DNA from: Butyrivibrio sp. M55
Lineage (GTDB): Bacteria > Bacillota > Clostridia > Lachnospirales > Lachnospiraceae
Assembly: GCF_900116865.1 (NCBI RefSeq)
Contig: NZ_FPCD01000006.1
Coordinates: forward strand, 1-64,000
DNA: 64,000 nucleotides
Direction: 5' to 3'
The position numbers were made by a program, and so were the translations under genes. The first letter of the stretch is position 1. Each line of letters starts with the position of its first letter. The notes under the pieces were generated by a model that saw only the letters and a list, made by a program, of their open reading frames with translations, searched no databases and was not told where the DNA came from. Of the stretch, positions 34,118 through 43,693 are shown one piece after another.

Positions 34118-36343
34118 ATGAGATATACATTTGTAAATCAGCATGATTATACGGATTGTGCTGCGGCTTGCATGGCGATGGTATGTTTGCATTATAAAAA
34201 AGAGACGACCATTACAAGGCTTCGCGATATGATGGGAACTGATCTCAAAGGAACAAATCTTGTCGGATTATCAAAATGTGCGGAAAAACTGGGGTTCATG
34301 ACGCAAGCTGTAAAGGTTGACAAAGAAGGCTTTCTAAGTGAATTTACGTTACCGTGCATTGCAAATATTATTACTAAAGAAGGTTTATCACATTTTGTGG
34401 TTATCTTTAAAAAAGATAAGAAGCATATAATTGTGGGCGATCCTGCAAGGGACTTAGAGCGTATTGAGATTGATACCTTCTACGAAAAGTTCACAGGAAC
34501 GTTGCTACTATTAAAACCTAACAGTGAATTTGAGTCCGGGAAGGTAAAAGGCGTCAATATATTTGAACGGTATATCAAGCTTATGCTTCCTCAAAAGAAG
34601 ATATTTATATATGCCTTTTTGGCATCTGCGCTTACAACACTTTTAGGTATAGTATCATCATTGTTTAATAATGTTATATATGATGAGATTCTAACCTACC
34701 AGCAGAAAGATGCGCTAAAGATCATGTTGGTTGTTTTTCTTGGAATATCTTTTACGTCGACTGCACTTGGATTTATAAGACAGTGGATACTATTGCATCT
34801 ATCTATAAAGATAGACATACCTCTCATGTTGGGGTATTTTGAACACATATATAAGCTTCCGATGAAATTCTTTTCTACAAGAAAAACGGGAGATATAACG
34901 ACGCGATTTTCTGATGCGTTTACTATAAAAAATATTTTTACCGGAATAGCGTTATCGCTGATCATGGATATATCAATGGCACTTATGTCCGGTGTCATCC
35001 TGTTCCGAATGAATTCGCAACTTTTTTCCATAATTTTATTTATGACAGTTGTTAGTATTATATTGGTTTTTATTTTTAAGCAGCCCTACAAGAAGATTAA
35101 TGAAGAGCAAATGCAACAGGCATCGGTTCTTAATTCAGAGATTATCGAGGGACTTCGTGCTGTAGAAACAATAAAGGGGAATGCGAATGAGGATACCGAA
35201 CTTGAGAGCATAGAAAAGGAGTATATAAAGTCTCTTAGGATTGGCTACAAAGAATCCATGCTTTCAAATGTGCAGGGGACAATTTCAAGCATTATATCGG
35301 GAATGGGAAATATTGTTCTATTGTATGTTGGAATCAGCTCAGTAATTAATAACGAACTTACACTTGGAAGCTATATGGCGTTTATGACTCTCTCAGGATA
35401 TTTCATGAATCCTATAAGTAATCTAGTGGGACTTCAGTTGCAGATTCAGGAAGCCAATATCTCTATGAAGAGACTGTCGGAAATTATGGATTACGAGAGA
35501 GAAGAAAAAGAAGATGAACAGCAAGAAATAACAAGTGTAGACGGAGATATTGAAATAAAAAATCTTACGTTCAGGTATGGTAATAGAAAACCGGCTTTGG
35601 ACAATATCAGCTTTACGATTCCTAAAGGACAGAAGGTTGCATTGGTTGGGGCAAGCGGTAGCGGGAAGTCGACTATAGCTAAGCTGTTACTGCGCTATTA
35701 TGAACCTGAGAACGGTGAAATAACAATAGATGGTGCTGATATCAGAGAATATTCAAATTCATCGCTTAGGAAGGTTATTTCCTATGTTCCGCAGAATATT
35801 GAGCTATTCTCAAAAAGCATATATGACAATATCCGTGTCAGCAGAATGAACGCAACTCTTGAAGAGGTGAAAGAAGCTGCTAAAAAGGCGGATGCTCATG
35901 AATTTATAAAAAAACTTCCGATGCAATATCATACATATCTTGAAGAAGCGGGAAACGGACTCAGCGGAGGTGAAAAGCAGAGAATTGCATTAGCCAGAGC
36001 GTTCCTTAAGGATAATAAGTTTTATATCATGGACGAATCTACAAGTAACCTGGATTTTGCCACTGAAAACATTATCTTTGACATGATCTATAACAAGTTC
36101 AGGAAAAAGACAATGCTTATCATAGCTCACAGACTGGCTACAGTTAAGAATTGCGACAAGATAATTGTTATGGATAAAGGGCAGATAATCGAACAGGGAA
36201 GCCATGAAGAATTATTAAAACTAAGGGGGAAATACTGGAAGCTTTGGGAGATGCAACAGGGCAACTTTAGTGTAAACAGCGAAGAAAATGTTATTGACGA
36301 AGCAGATGTGGATGAGAATTTGGATGAACTTGTTTATACGTGA
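34118..36343 (+). CDS. Peptidase-containing ABC exporter (C39 family, PCAT)
   Basis: The 741-residue protein cleaves double-glycine leaders and exports the peptides. The C39 peptidase is residues 1-130, with Q8, C14 (QHDYTDC), H92 (SHFVV) and D108 (GDPA). A six-span domain follows (about 160-440), then the ATPase: Walker A GASGSGKST (511-519), signature LSGGEKQR (615-622), Walker B IMDE (637-640) followed by ST in place of the usual AT. The nearest ribosome site (AAAGGAT) is 14 bases upstream. Two genes downstream encode double-glycine precursors and one a HlyD adaptor. Confidence 0.93.
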   Translation: MRYTFVNQHDYTDCAAACMAMVCLHYKKETTITRLRDMMGTDLKGTNLVGLSKCAEKLGFMTQAVKVDKEGFLSEFTLPCIANIITKEGLSHFVVIFKKDKKHIIVGDPARDLERIEIDTFYEKFTGTLLLLKPNSEFESGKVKGVNIFERYIKLMLPQKKIFIYAFLASALTTLLGIVSSLFNNVIYDEILTYQQKDALKIMLVVFLGISFTSTALGFIRQWILLHLSIKIDIPLMLGYFEHIYKLPMKFFSTRKTGDITTRFSDAFTIKNIFTGIALSLIMDISMALMSGVILFRMNSQLFSIILFMTVVSIILVFIFKQPYKKINEEQMQQASVLNSEIIEGLRAVETIKGNANEDTELESIEKEYIKSLRIGYKESMLSNVQGTISSIISGMGNIVLLYVGISSVINNELTLGSYMAFMTLSGYFMNPISNLVGLQLQIQEANISMKRLSEIMDYEREEKEDEQQEITSVDGDIEIKNLTFRYGNRKPALDNISFTIPKGQKVALVGASGSGKSTIAKLLLRYYEPENGEITIDGADIREYSNSSLRKVISYVPQNIELFSKSIYDNIRVSRMNATLEEVKEAAKKADAHEFIKKLPMQYHTYLEEAGNGLSGGEKQRIALARAFLKDNKFYIMDESTSNLDFATENIIFDMIYNKFRKKTMLIIAHRLATVKNCDKIIVMDKGQIIEQGSHEELLKLRGKYWKLWEMQQGNFSVNSEENVIDEADVDENLDELVYT

Positions 36344-36503
36344 TTTTATATAGTGGGGGATATCAACATACATTTAGTATCATCTTCACAGTGAAGTAAA
36401 TAGGCCTAAGTTATGCTGAGTGTGTGTTTTGATATATGACAGGTGAATTCAGTCGCGAATGAATGAGCCAAAACAAAAGAGAGAAAAATGGAGGATAAAA
36501 AGA

Positions 36504-36911
36504 ATGGGAAACTGTTTATGTGCAGCAATTGATATGCCGCTTAGCTATTCTTTGATGGATGAAGAAGAGATGACTTATGTAGAGGGTGGAGAGACAATAG
36601 ATTATAATTTCTCTTTAGCTACAAAAGTTGGAGCTTCGGTATATGCAGCTTCATACAGAGCTAATAAGGGATGGAATAACATTTCAACATATGACTTGGC
36701 GGCAGAAATATATTTTCATGCATACCTTTACTATTATGGAGTAAATGCTGTTGCAAACCTTCTTTCAGGTGTTGGTGGAAAAATAGGGGAAGTGGCTAGC
36801 AGTATTGCTAATTCTTTAGGAGATGGTATTAATGTCGAGAATAAACGCGATACGAAGACAGTAGCCGGAATTGAAAGATGGGTAATATATGATGCGTTTT
36901 ATCTGATTTAA
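36504..36911 (+). CDS. Double-glycine-leader secreted peptide precursor 1
   Basis: The 135-residue product has a 29-residue leader ending MDEEEMTYVEGG (GG at 28-29), the form cleaved by C39 exporters, and a 106-residue core. The core contains GWNNIS then LAAEIYFHAYLYYYG, shared with the second precursor at 41538 as LAxEIYxHAYxYY, then a Gly/Ala-rich region and an aromatic C-terminus. The frame opens at 36459, but GGAGG at 36490-36494 sets the start at 36504. The core is longer than usual class II bacteriocins, so a bacteriocin role is inferred from leader and context. A hairpin separates it from the next gene. Confidence 0.75.
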   Translation: MGNCLCAAIDMPLSYSLMDEEEMTYVEGGETIDYNFSLATKVGASVYAASYRANKGWNNISTYDLAAEIYFHAYLYYYGVNAVANLLSGVGGKIGEVASSIANSLGDGINVENKRDTKTVAGIERWVIYDAFYLI

Positions 36912-36932
36912 TGCTTTTATTGTGTGTAATTA

Positions 36933-36968
36933 CTTTCTGGCATAGTAATATTTTGCTATGCCAGAAAG
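36933..36968 (+). promoter_or_regulatory. Hairpin between precursor 1 and its partner gene
   Basis: A perfect 13-bp stem (CTTTCTGGCATAG / CTATGCCAGAAAG) lacks a T run. It may act as a partial terminator or RNA-stabilising end so that precursor mRNA exceeds partner mRNA. Confidence 0.6.
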
Positions 36969-37035
36969 AATAATTATAAGTGATAAGGGAGAATAAAAAA
37001 TATGATACATAGGCAATAAAAAATGAGAAAGGAAA

Positions 37036-37791
37036 ATGCGTAATATGGGTGATAAAGAGAAAAATAATGTGAATGTAGAAGAGAGCGTTATTGGACATAT
37101 GATTGAAAAAAAAACAAATAATAAGGGAACCAGATATTTAGTCTTTGCATTGGCATTGCTTGGGGTGCTATATATTATAAAGCTGATTGCTTCTTTTTTT
37201 ATTATAGGGATTAGTGCTATTGGTGGATCACAAGATAATATTTCAGATATAGATAATTATGATAAGGCGAAGATTATTGAAAATAATTATGCTGATATGA
37301 ATTCTTTATTTTTGATATTTCCAGATGATACTAGAGATATCAAAAAAGGAGAATATAGCTTAGATACAAAAACAGATGCGATAACTACACGTGGGCATAT
37401 CATCTTAGATGCATATTATGATGAAGATAAATATTTGTCAGAAGTGAATCGTATTTCTGAGATTAGTTATGACTTAAAGGACGTTTGGGAAGGAGAAGAA
37501 GAACACAAGGTTCAGAAAATCAGGTATGATGAAACTATGTATAATTATCCTGCATATATAGCATGTGATGGATATCGTGGTGGCTATGAATATGCGTTGA
37601 TTGATAATGATAATAATAGGATTATTTATGTTCATTTTAGTTATCCGAATTTAGAAGAAATGAAGAATTATAGTGATTACCTTAAGGTTGATAAAGAAAG
37701 TTATAAGCAATTAGAAAAATCTTCGAAAGAAAACTTTACTATATATGCTTATAAGTTTCATGAAAACTCTACCACGGAGTGTAGTTATTAG
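37036..37791 (+). CDS. Membrane-anchored partner protein 1 (candidate immunity protein)
   Basis: The 251-residue protein has a basic N-terminus, one long hydrophobic segment (about 33-60) and an acidic extracytoplasmic domain with YALIDNDNNRIIYVHFSYPN, similar in pattern to the two proteins at 42046 and 42985 (FVYAISKEANNIVYVEIKFPG). It directly follows precursor 1. Immunity or accessory function is inferred from that pairing. ATG 37036 is only 2 bases from AAAGGA, so ATG 37045 is an alternative start. A 3' remnant of a near-copy lies at 42825. Confidence 0.6.
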   Translation: MRNMGDKEKNNVNVEESVIGHMIEKKTNNKGTRYLVFALALLGVLYIIKLIASFFIIGISAIGGSQDNISDIDNYDKAKIIENNYADMNSLFLIFPDDTRDIKKGEYSLDTKTDAITTRGHIILDAYYDEDKYLSEVNRISEISYDLKDVWEGEEEHKVQKIRYDETMYNYPAYIACDGYRGGYEYALIDNDNNRIIYVHFSYPNLEEMKNYSDYLKVDKESYKQLEKSSKENFTIYAYKFHENSTTECSY

Positions 37792-37849
37792 TTTTTAGAT
37801 GGCTCAAATGCTTCTATTGTGGGAGATTTAAATAAGTGAAGGAGCAAGC

Positions 37850-38326
37850 ATGAACACTATAAAAGTAGAAGAAAACAAAACCCTAAAACTACAAAATGTC
37901 TTATCTTGTAAAATGGATCTTTCAAAGATAAATACAGGAACTTTTGATAATGAGATCAACAAGATGAATGTTTTTATCTCTACACACGGTGCAAAACAGA
38001 TTGGTCCTTTAATCCAGTATTCAAATGTAGAGATGAATCAGAATGGAGCGGCTGATATTAATTTGCAATTCATGCTTCAGAGTGACAATTTTATAAATAA
38101 TGTACAGTCACCTTACAGGATGGATTCAATGCTTCGAGTAAAGAATTGTCTTTTTGCCAGATATACAGGTAAAGAGAATACGCTTAAGTTTGCCTATGAT
38201 AAGCTCGGAGTGTATGCTTTTGAAAATGAAATTGAATTAGAAGGCGGAAGTTATACTGTATTTGTAAACAGAGATGACGAAGTGATTAGCGCGGATATTT
38301 TTATGCCGACAAAGACAGAAGAATAA
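37850..38326 (+). CDS. Hypothetical protein, possible GyrI-like/DUF5085 fold
   Basis: The 158-residue soluble protein has no signal peptide or membrane span. The segment FISTHGAKQIGPLIQYSNVE recalls the GPxxxY strand of GyrI-like small-ligand domains, and the C-terminal half is alternating strand and helix. I do not recognise the family with confidence. GGAG precedes the ATG and the HlyD gene follows after 14 bp, so it belongs to the secretion operon. It may handle or sense precursors in the cytoplasm. Confidence 0.5.
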   Translation: MNTIKVEENKTLKLQNVLSCKMDLSKINTGTFDNEINKMNVFISTHGAKQIGPLIQYSNVEMNQNGAADINLQFMLQSDNFINNVQSPYRMDSMLRVKNCLFARYTGKENTLKFAYDKLGVYAFENEIELEGGSYTVFVNRDDEVISADIFMPTKTEE

Positions 38327-38340
38327 GGCTTGATATTCAT

Positions 38341-39471
38341 ATGAAAAATAAAATAAAAACAATTGATGAACTCAGAGATTCACGGATAATGTATGATAAG
38401 GAGCCACCGGCCTTTGGATATGCGATTATTATTCTAATTGCGCTTATATGTACGGCTGCAGTCATATGGAGTATGCGTACCCCGAAGACATATGTTATAC
38501 AGGCTTCAGGCACGGTGACAAGTGAAAAGTCAAATTATGTCATGTGCACATATACCGGAGAGATAACGGATTGTACTTTATCAGAAGGTATGCTTGTAAA
38601 GGATGGCGATGAGCTTTTTAAGGTAAAAAGCACCGATTATAATATTCAGGCGCAGCAACTGGAACTAAGCAAAGAATCTTATCAAGATAAGATAGAGAAA
38701 AATCAATTGCTGGTAAAATCTATAAAGGATGATACGAATTATTTTAGCGACAGTGATCCTGATGATGTGCTTTTTTACAGCGCTTTTGAGTCGTATAAGT
38801 CACAAGTAAAGCAAAACACAATGGATACAAGTGTTTATGAAAAATATGATTATTCAGATGAACAGATAGAAGCTGAGCTTGAAAAGAATGAAGGTAAGAT
38901 CTCTCAGATTTATTATGATACGATTTCATCTGCTGAGAAAACAATTTCTGAAGCAAAACAACAGATAGAAGCAATAGATGCGCAGATTTCTGCAATAGGC
39001 TCCGGACAAAGTGAGTACACTGTCAAGGCAAATGCTACAGGAAGAATTCATCTGCTTGCAGATTATAAGGATGGAATGGTAGTTCAAACAACGCAAACAG
39101 TTGCAAGCATTACTCCTGCAAATACGGCCAGCATTTTGGAAGCATTTGTATCTACATCAGATATGGCAAGGATGCATGTGGGAGATGAGGTACAGATTGT
39201 AATTGATGGTCTTGCACAGAATGTATATGGAACAATAAGCGGAGTTGTTAAACAGATTGATAGCAACGTATCAAGTAGAGAAGGTAAAGAAGGTAGTGTA
39301 AATCAGGTGTTTAAGATTCTTGTCGAAATGGATAGTGACTATGTGGTCAGCAGAAGTGGGGATAAGGTGGATGTTGTTAATGGAATGACAGGGATATGCA
39401 GAGTGACCTATGATAAAGTGACATATTTCAATTATGCATTAGAAAAACTAGGGGTGAAAATCAGAAAATAA
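38341..39471 (+). CDS. HlyD-family secretion adaptor
   Basis: The 376-residue protein has a cytoplasmic N-terminus, one membrane span (about 25-46), a split lipoyl-like domain (TYTGEITDCTLSEGMLVKDGDELF and VKANATGRIHLLADYKDGMVV) around a coiled coil (about 100-235), and a C-terminal beta domain. In Gram-positive peptide export such adaptors work with a C39 ABC exporter, here the one at 34118. It lies between the two precursor genes. The downstream gene starts 1 base after its stop. Confidence 0.88.
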   Translation: MKNKIKTIDELRDSRIMYDKEPPAFGYAIIILIALICTAAVIWSMRTPKTYVIQASGTVTSEKSNYVMCTYTGEITDCTLSEGMLVKDGDELFKVKSTDYNIQAQQLELSKESYQDKIEKNQLLVKSIKDDTNYFSDSDPDDVLFYSAFESYKSQVKQNTMDTSVYEKYDYSDEQIEAELEKNEGKISQIYYDTISSAEKTISEAKQQIEAIDAQISAIGSGQSEYTVKANATGRIHLLADYKDGMVVQTTQTVASITPANTASILEAFVSTSDMARMHVGDEVQIVIDGLAQNVYGTISGVVKQIDSNVSSREGKEGSVNQVFKILVEMDSDYVVSRSGDKVDVVNGMTGICRVTYDKVTYFNYALEKLGVKIRK

Positions 39472-39472
39472 G

Positions 39473-41410
39473 ATGAAAAGACAACTTTGTAAGTATTGTA
39501 TGACTATTGTAGTTACAGGTATTTTTCTTAGTATTATGTTTAATGTTTGTACACCGTTAGTATATGCAGTAGAAGAGACGGAGTTGATAAAAGAGGATGA
39601 GAATAATTCACAAGAAAATAGAGTGGAGGATGAAATAGAAGAATCAACAGATAATGTTGAAAAAGTGACAGAGCCAGCGAATCAATATCCTGAGCAAAAA
39701 GATGTCCTTACAGAGAAAAAGAAGCAAGAAACAGCAATAGAACCGGTGAAAGAAAATCAGAACGAGGAAAAGAAAGCGCAAGAGCGACCGGAAAAAGTAG
39801 TTAAGAAAGATGAGCCCCAAACTCAGGTAAAAGTAACAGAGATTGATTTGGGAAATTATAATACCCAGATGTTCGTTGGCGAGAAACAACTTCTGATGGT
39901 TGGGATATTACCCTTAAATGCATCGGATCAACCGGTTGAGTATAGCTCTGATAATCAGTCGGTAGCTTCAGTAAATGGATTCGGTAGGATAATTGCTATT
40001 TCAGAGGGAACAGCAACAATTACTGCGACTTGTGGAGATATAAGTAGTTCATTCCGGTTGACGGTAAAGAATGTTGAAAAAGAAGAAGTTGCTGAAGCTG
40101 AGGTAAGGGAAATTGATCTTGGTGAATATAAAACAGAAATGACTGAAGGCGAAAAGCAATTATTATCGGTTAGCATTTTGCCTGCAGGTGCAATGGGAAG
40201 AAAAATTTCTTACAGTTCAAGTGACCAGGCGGTTGCTTCAGTAAACGGATTTGGTAGGATTCATGCTTTATCGGAAGGTGTTACAACTATTACAGTAAAA
40301 TGCGGAGAAAAAGAGAATTCTTTTCAATTGACAGTAAAGAAGAAAAAATCTGTCACCATTGAAATTTCGGATTATGAAGAAAAGCTAAAGGTTGGCGATG
40401 TGATGAGGATATCTGCAAAAGTCTATCCGATTGATACCGTTGGAGCGGAGATTGAATATGAATCTTCTGATGAGGCGATTGCGACTGTTAATTCATCCGG
40501 AGAAGTGAAAGGAATTTCTAAAGGACAAGTAACTATAAAGGTGTCTGCATGCGGAGTTACTGAAAATGTAAAGCTGGACGTTGTTGTTGCAACAAAAAAG
40601 ATTGAGCTGGAAAACGATTATTATATATTAAAACCGGGACAGAGCGGAAAAATAAAAGCTACAGTTTTTCCGGCTGATGCAGCGCAAGAACTAACTTTTA
40701 AGGCCTCGGATTCATCAATTGTAAGTGTCTCTGATGATGGAACTATTAAGGCAAAAAAGATAGGAAATACATCTGTGATAGTATCTAATGGAGATGTCTC
40801 TATTTCTGCAACTATAATTGTCAACACATCAGGGAAACAAGCTTCGGAGGAAAACATAATTGATTCCGATTGTGCAGAGAGCAATGCGTTTGCGGATATA
40901 AGATACAGTAAAATTATAAAACAGTCTGAGTGTTCTAAAATTACCGGTGAACTTCTCAGATATATATATGAAAATGAAAAAAGCATATGTGTATTGGGAA
41001 ACGGATATACTATCAGAATCGATGGAGATAAGATTCTTAATTATGAAAATGAGCTGTCTACAAGCATTGTAATGAATTCCAATAAATACGGTGACTGTGA
41101 GTTTTTGGTAAACGATGGAAATAATCTTTGCGGAGAAATAGTTATCTCATTTGATTCTGAAATGGTTGATAAGTATAGCTTAAATGAAAAGAAACTTTTT
41201 CTTTATAATGAAGCAAAGAATAAATATGAGAAAATCTATTTTGACAGTTTAGATAGTATTTCTATTACAAAAGCCGGTAAATACATGTTTTCGGATGGAA
41301 AGAAACGAACAAAGAATAATTATTTAGCCATGGGATTTGGCGGAACAAGCTTCATTTTTGTCTTGTTGGGAATTTATGTTGGTGTGAAGAAGCAATATTG
41401 GTTTTGGTAG
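39473..41410 (+). CDS. Surface protein with four Ig-like (Big_2) domains
   Basis: The 645-residue protein has a signal peptide (about 1-31), a Glu/Lys/Gln-rich linker (about 32-120), four tandem Big_2-like repeats (about 120-455; each with SVASVNGFGR or like, then GTATITATC), a unique domain of about 150 residues and a C-terminal membrane anchor (about 617-638, MGFGGTSFIFVLLGIYVG) before a short tail. It starts 1 base after the HlyD stop. No LPxTG motif is seen. Its place inside a peptide-export operon is unusual; it may extend the export path or mediate contact. Confidence 0.8.
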   Translation: MKRQLCKYCMTIVVTGIFLSIMFNVCTPLVYAVEETELIKEDENNSQENRVEDEIEESTDNVEKVTEPANQYPEQKDVLTEKKKQETAIEPVKENQNEEKKAQERPEKVVKKDEPQTQVKVTEIDLGNYNTQMFVGEKQLLMVGILPLNASDQPVEYSSDNQSVASVNGFGRIIAISEGTATITATCGDISSSFRLTVKNVEKEEVAEAEVREIDLGEYKTEMTEGEKQLLSVSILPAGAMGRKISYSSSDQAVASVNGFGRIHALSEGVTTITVKCGEKENSFQLTVKKKKSVTIEISDYEEKLKVGDVMRISAKVYPIDTVGAEIEYESSDEAIATVNSSGEVKGISKGQVTIKVSACGVTENVKLDVVVATKKIELENDYYILKPGQSGKIKATVFPADAAQELTFKASDSSIVSVSDDGTIKAKKIGNTSVIVSNGDVSISATIIVNTSGKQASEENIIDSDCAESNAFADIRYSKIIKQSECSKITGELLRYIYENEKSICVLGNGYTIRIDGDKILNYENELSTSIVMNSNKYGDCEFLVNDGNNLCGEIVISFDSEMVDKYSLNEKKLFLYNEAKNKYEKIYFDSLDSISITKAGKYMFSDGKKRTKNNYLAMGFGGTSFIFVLLGIYVGVKKQYWFW

Positions 41411-41537
41411 ATGTTTTAAAAACATGTATTTTTCTGAACTGATATGTATATTATTACGGTGATAATAGATCTATTCACATAGAAGGTATATGGTTGCAAA
41501 CATGTACTCTAAAAATTAATTTAAGGAGGAGTTGTAA

Positions 41538-41891
41538 ATGAATTACAATGGAATACTTGAATTACCTATTAGTTGTGCGTCAATGTCCGAAGATGAAATG
41601 ACATTTACTAATGGAGGAATAAACATTGGTATGTCAAGGGGATATCTTGACAAGAATATCTGCAATGAGCAGGCTAAGGGCATCATTAGAACTTATGGAT
41701 GGACAAATGTAACTGCTCAGCAACTTGCAAAAGAAATTTATGGACATGCATATGTGTATTATAATTTTTCATGGTTGTCAAACGTTCCAGGATTGAACAA
41801 AAAAGTATATGATCATGCAGCTGATGGTGTTGACTTGGTAAATGGAGTTGATGATCATCAGGCTGTTTGGGAGTTCCTTTGGAACTTTTGA
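41538..41891 (+). CDS. Double-glycine-leader secreted peptide precursor 2
   Basis: The 117-residue product has a 27-residue leader ending MSEDEMTFTNGG (GG at 26-27) and a 90-residue core sharing GW-N, then LAKEIYGHAYVYY with precursor 1, and a later DG motif. The C-terminus is rich in W and F. AAGGAGG lies 7 bases before the ATG. The sharing of an internal motif between two exported cores suggests a common target or receptor. It is followed by a hairpin and a membrane-anchored partner gene, the same order as for precursor 1. Confidence 0.75.
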   Translation: MNYNGILELPISCASMSEDEMTFTNGGINIGMSRGYLDKNICNEQAKGIIRTYGWTNVTAQQLAKEIYGHAYVYYNFSWLSNVPGLNKKVYDHAADGVDLVNGVDDHQAVWEFLWNF

Positions 41892-41963
41892 AAATAATTG
41901 TTGATTTCTGCGATTATGTGGAATGATTTTTTCTGATTGTAAATTGTAGTTAGTAGAATATTT

Positions 41964-41998
41964 GGTAAGTTGAATTGACAATGTCAATTCAGCTTACC
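41964..41998 (+). promoter_or_regulatory. Hairpin between precursor 2 and its partner gene
   Basis: GGTAAG-T-TGAATTGACA pairs with TGTCAATTCA-G-CTTACC, with no T run. Same placement as the hairpin after precursor 1. Confidence 0.6.
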
Positions 41999-42045
41999 TG
42001 CATATTATATGAATTATTTTTAATAATGAGATTGGAGAATTGCTG

Positions 42046-42684
42046 ATGACAAATAAGAATACTACTAAAGGAAATAAAAAGATAAGAATTGTTATTATTT
42101 GTATAATTGCAGTTCTTGTATTGGCTGGTTGTGGTTATGCTGGTATTGTTGCGTTTATTTCCTATAAACAGGAAAGTACTGTTATGATTTCTAAAGACGT
42201 TTCTGAGTATGAATTATATAAGAGTGGTCCGAGTGCGGTTGATCACTTTAATGACAATCTTAATGAAGGAATCTGGCCTGATAGAATCAACAGCTCATAT
42301 AATGTCAAAGACTTTTTTATGATGTATTACTGTCCGTTTGATCCCAATTATCTGGGGTATATGAATATAGAATTTACTGATGAGGATTTCAAAAAAGAAG
42401 TTGAGAGATTATCGTTAATTTCTTCAGATGATTATATAGGTGTATATAATGCGGAAGGTTTTAACGATTACGATGTCCTTGCGATAAAAGCTGATAATAA
42501 TGGTTTTGTGTATGCGATTTCAAAAGAGGCTAACAATATTGTATATGTAGAAATAAAATTCCCAGGATATGCTATGGATATTAATTATGAAAAATATATT
42601 CCTCTTGAATATTTGCCAAATAATATTCAGATTAAAAAAGGAAATCCCACACAAAAGAAGTATATGGATAGTTATGAGAAGTGA
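42046..42684 (+). CDS. Membrane-anchored partner protein 2 (candidate immunity protein)
   Basis: The 212-residue protein has a basic N-terminus and one membrane span (about 16-37; it contains LAGC, but hydrophobicity continues past the Cys, so a span fits better than a lipobox). The outer domain is acidic. It is a paralogue of the protein at 42985: both have MYYCPFD/YYNPWE, then GxYxAEx..YD, FVYA, and YIPxxYL. The frame opens at TTG 42040, but GGAG is 8 bases from ATG 42046. It follows precursor 2, which suggests self-protection. Confidence 0.6.
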   Translation: MTNKNTTKGNKKIRIVIICIIAVLVLAGCGYAGIVAFISYKQESTVMISKDVSEYELYKSGPSAVDHFNDNLNEGIWPDRINSSYNVKDFFMMYYCPFDPNYLGYMNIEFTDEDFKKEVERLSLISSDDYIGVYNAEGFNDYDVLAIKADNNGFVYAISKEANNIVYVEIKFPGYAMDINYEKYIPLEYLPNNIQIKKGNPTQKKYMDSYEK

Positions 42685-42763
42685 TGATAACGTGTTGAAC
42701 ATAAGGTGGAATTTTTAATTTGCAGAATACGAGTAATGCTGAGGAACTATAAATGAAAATAAA

Positions 42764-42804
42764 AACCGCAAGGGATTCACAATTGTATCCAATTGCGGTT
42801 TTTT
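42764..42804 (+). terminator. Terminator after partner gene 2
   Basis: AACCGCAA / TTGCGGTT with an inner GGAT/ATCC pair and six T residues. It is similar in sequence to the terminator after partner gene 3. Confidence 0.85.
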
Positions 42805-42824
42805 ATTCTTCACACAAGATATCC

Positions 42825-42884
42825 TACGTTTACTCATATAAATTTCATGAAGGTTCTACCACAGAATGTAACTATCAGCTTTGA
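42825..42884 (+). pseudogene. 3' remnant of a partner-1-like gene
   Basis: In frame, the remnant reads YVYSYKFHEGSTTECNYQL then stop, against YAYKFHENSTTECSY at the end of the 37036 gene. Similarity continues about 35 bases beyond the stop (GGCTTCTGCTTTGGGAGATT against TGCTTCTATTGTGGGAGATT). No start or upstream part remains. Confidence 0.75.
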
Positions 42885-42984
42885 GATAACCAAAAGGCTT
42901 CTGCTTTGGGAGATTGACACATAGACAGCATTGGCAATTGCGACCAAATTATGATTGCAATAGTGATGGGGAGGATAGGTGTAT

Positions 42985-43662
42985 ATGTCCGAGAATAAAG
43001 TAAAAAAAGATGTACAAAGTGGAAAAATAAACCTTTCAAGGAAAAGAATACTAAAAAGTACTTTAGTTGCTTTATTTGTTGGAGTGATAATATATTTTGT
43101 TGTTCTTCCTATGATCCCTATTTTTATCTTTTGGGTACAGTTTAAATTTGCCAAGCCTGAAGTTAATACTGATATTACGAAATATGAGGAATACATCGGG
43201 CAAAATGCAAAGGAAAGATTTATTAGCAAGTATAGCGTGGATGAGGCGATTTTTCCCAAAAATATAACCTCGGATATGAATACCCTCGAATACCAGATGA
43301 CGTATTACAATCCATGGGAAGAACAGTTTTTGTCATATCTGACGGTTCGATATTCTGAAGATGAGTACAAATTGGAAAAAGAGCGGCTTCAGGAACAGGG
43401 AATTGATGAATATAAAGGATTTTATTGTGCGGAGAATGAGCCGGATAATTATGATCTTCTTGCCTTGGAGGCGGATTCTAATGGCGGATTTGTTTATGCT
43501 TTGACTCCGGAAGCACAGGATAATACGGTTACATATGTTGAGATAATATTTGCTCCGTACTTTCTTGATCTGAATGTGGAAGATTATATTCCGAAGAAGT
43601 ACCTTTTAGAAGGTTTGGATGTGTCTGAAAATAATGAGTATCGTAAAGCTCATATAAACTGA
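42985..43662 (+). CDS. Membrane-anchored partner protein 3 (candidate immunity protein)
   Basis: The 225-residue paralogue of the 42046 protein has a basic N-terminus, one membrane span (about 28-52) and an acidic outer domain (TYYNPWEEQFLSYLTVRYSE, then GFVYALTPE and YIPKKYL). No double-glycine precursor gene lies directly before it, only a decayed remnant, so it may be an orphan from a lost cassette. GGGGAGG is 10 bases before ATG 42985; a GTG at 42979 is in frame. Confidence 0.6.
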   Translation: MSENKVKKDVQSGKINLSRKRILKSTLVALFVGVIIYFVVLPMIPIFIFWVQFKFAKPEVNTDITKYEEYIGQNAKERFISKYSVDEAIFPKNITSDMNTLEYQMTYYNPWEEQFLSYLTVRYSEDEYKLEKERLQEQGIDEYKGFYCAENEPDNYDLLALEADSNGGFVYALTPEAQDNTVTYVEIIFAPYFLDLNVEDYIPKKYLLEGLDVSENNEYRKAHIN

Positions 43663-43693
43663 AAAATGAGGGTAAAAGATGTGTAAGCATGAT

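Noticed and set aside
34067..34150. 27-codon ORF starting MKKKHGINYKK upstream of the C39 exporter
   Set aside because: No ribosome site, and it overlaps the exporter start.
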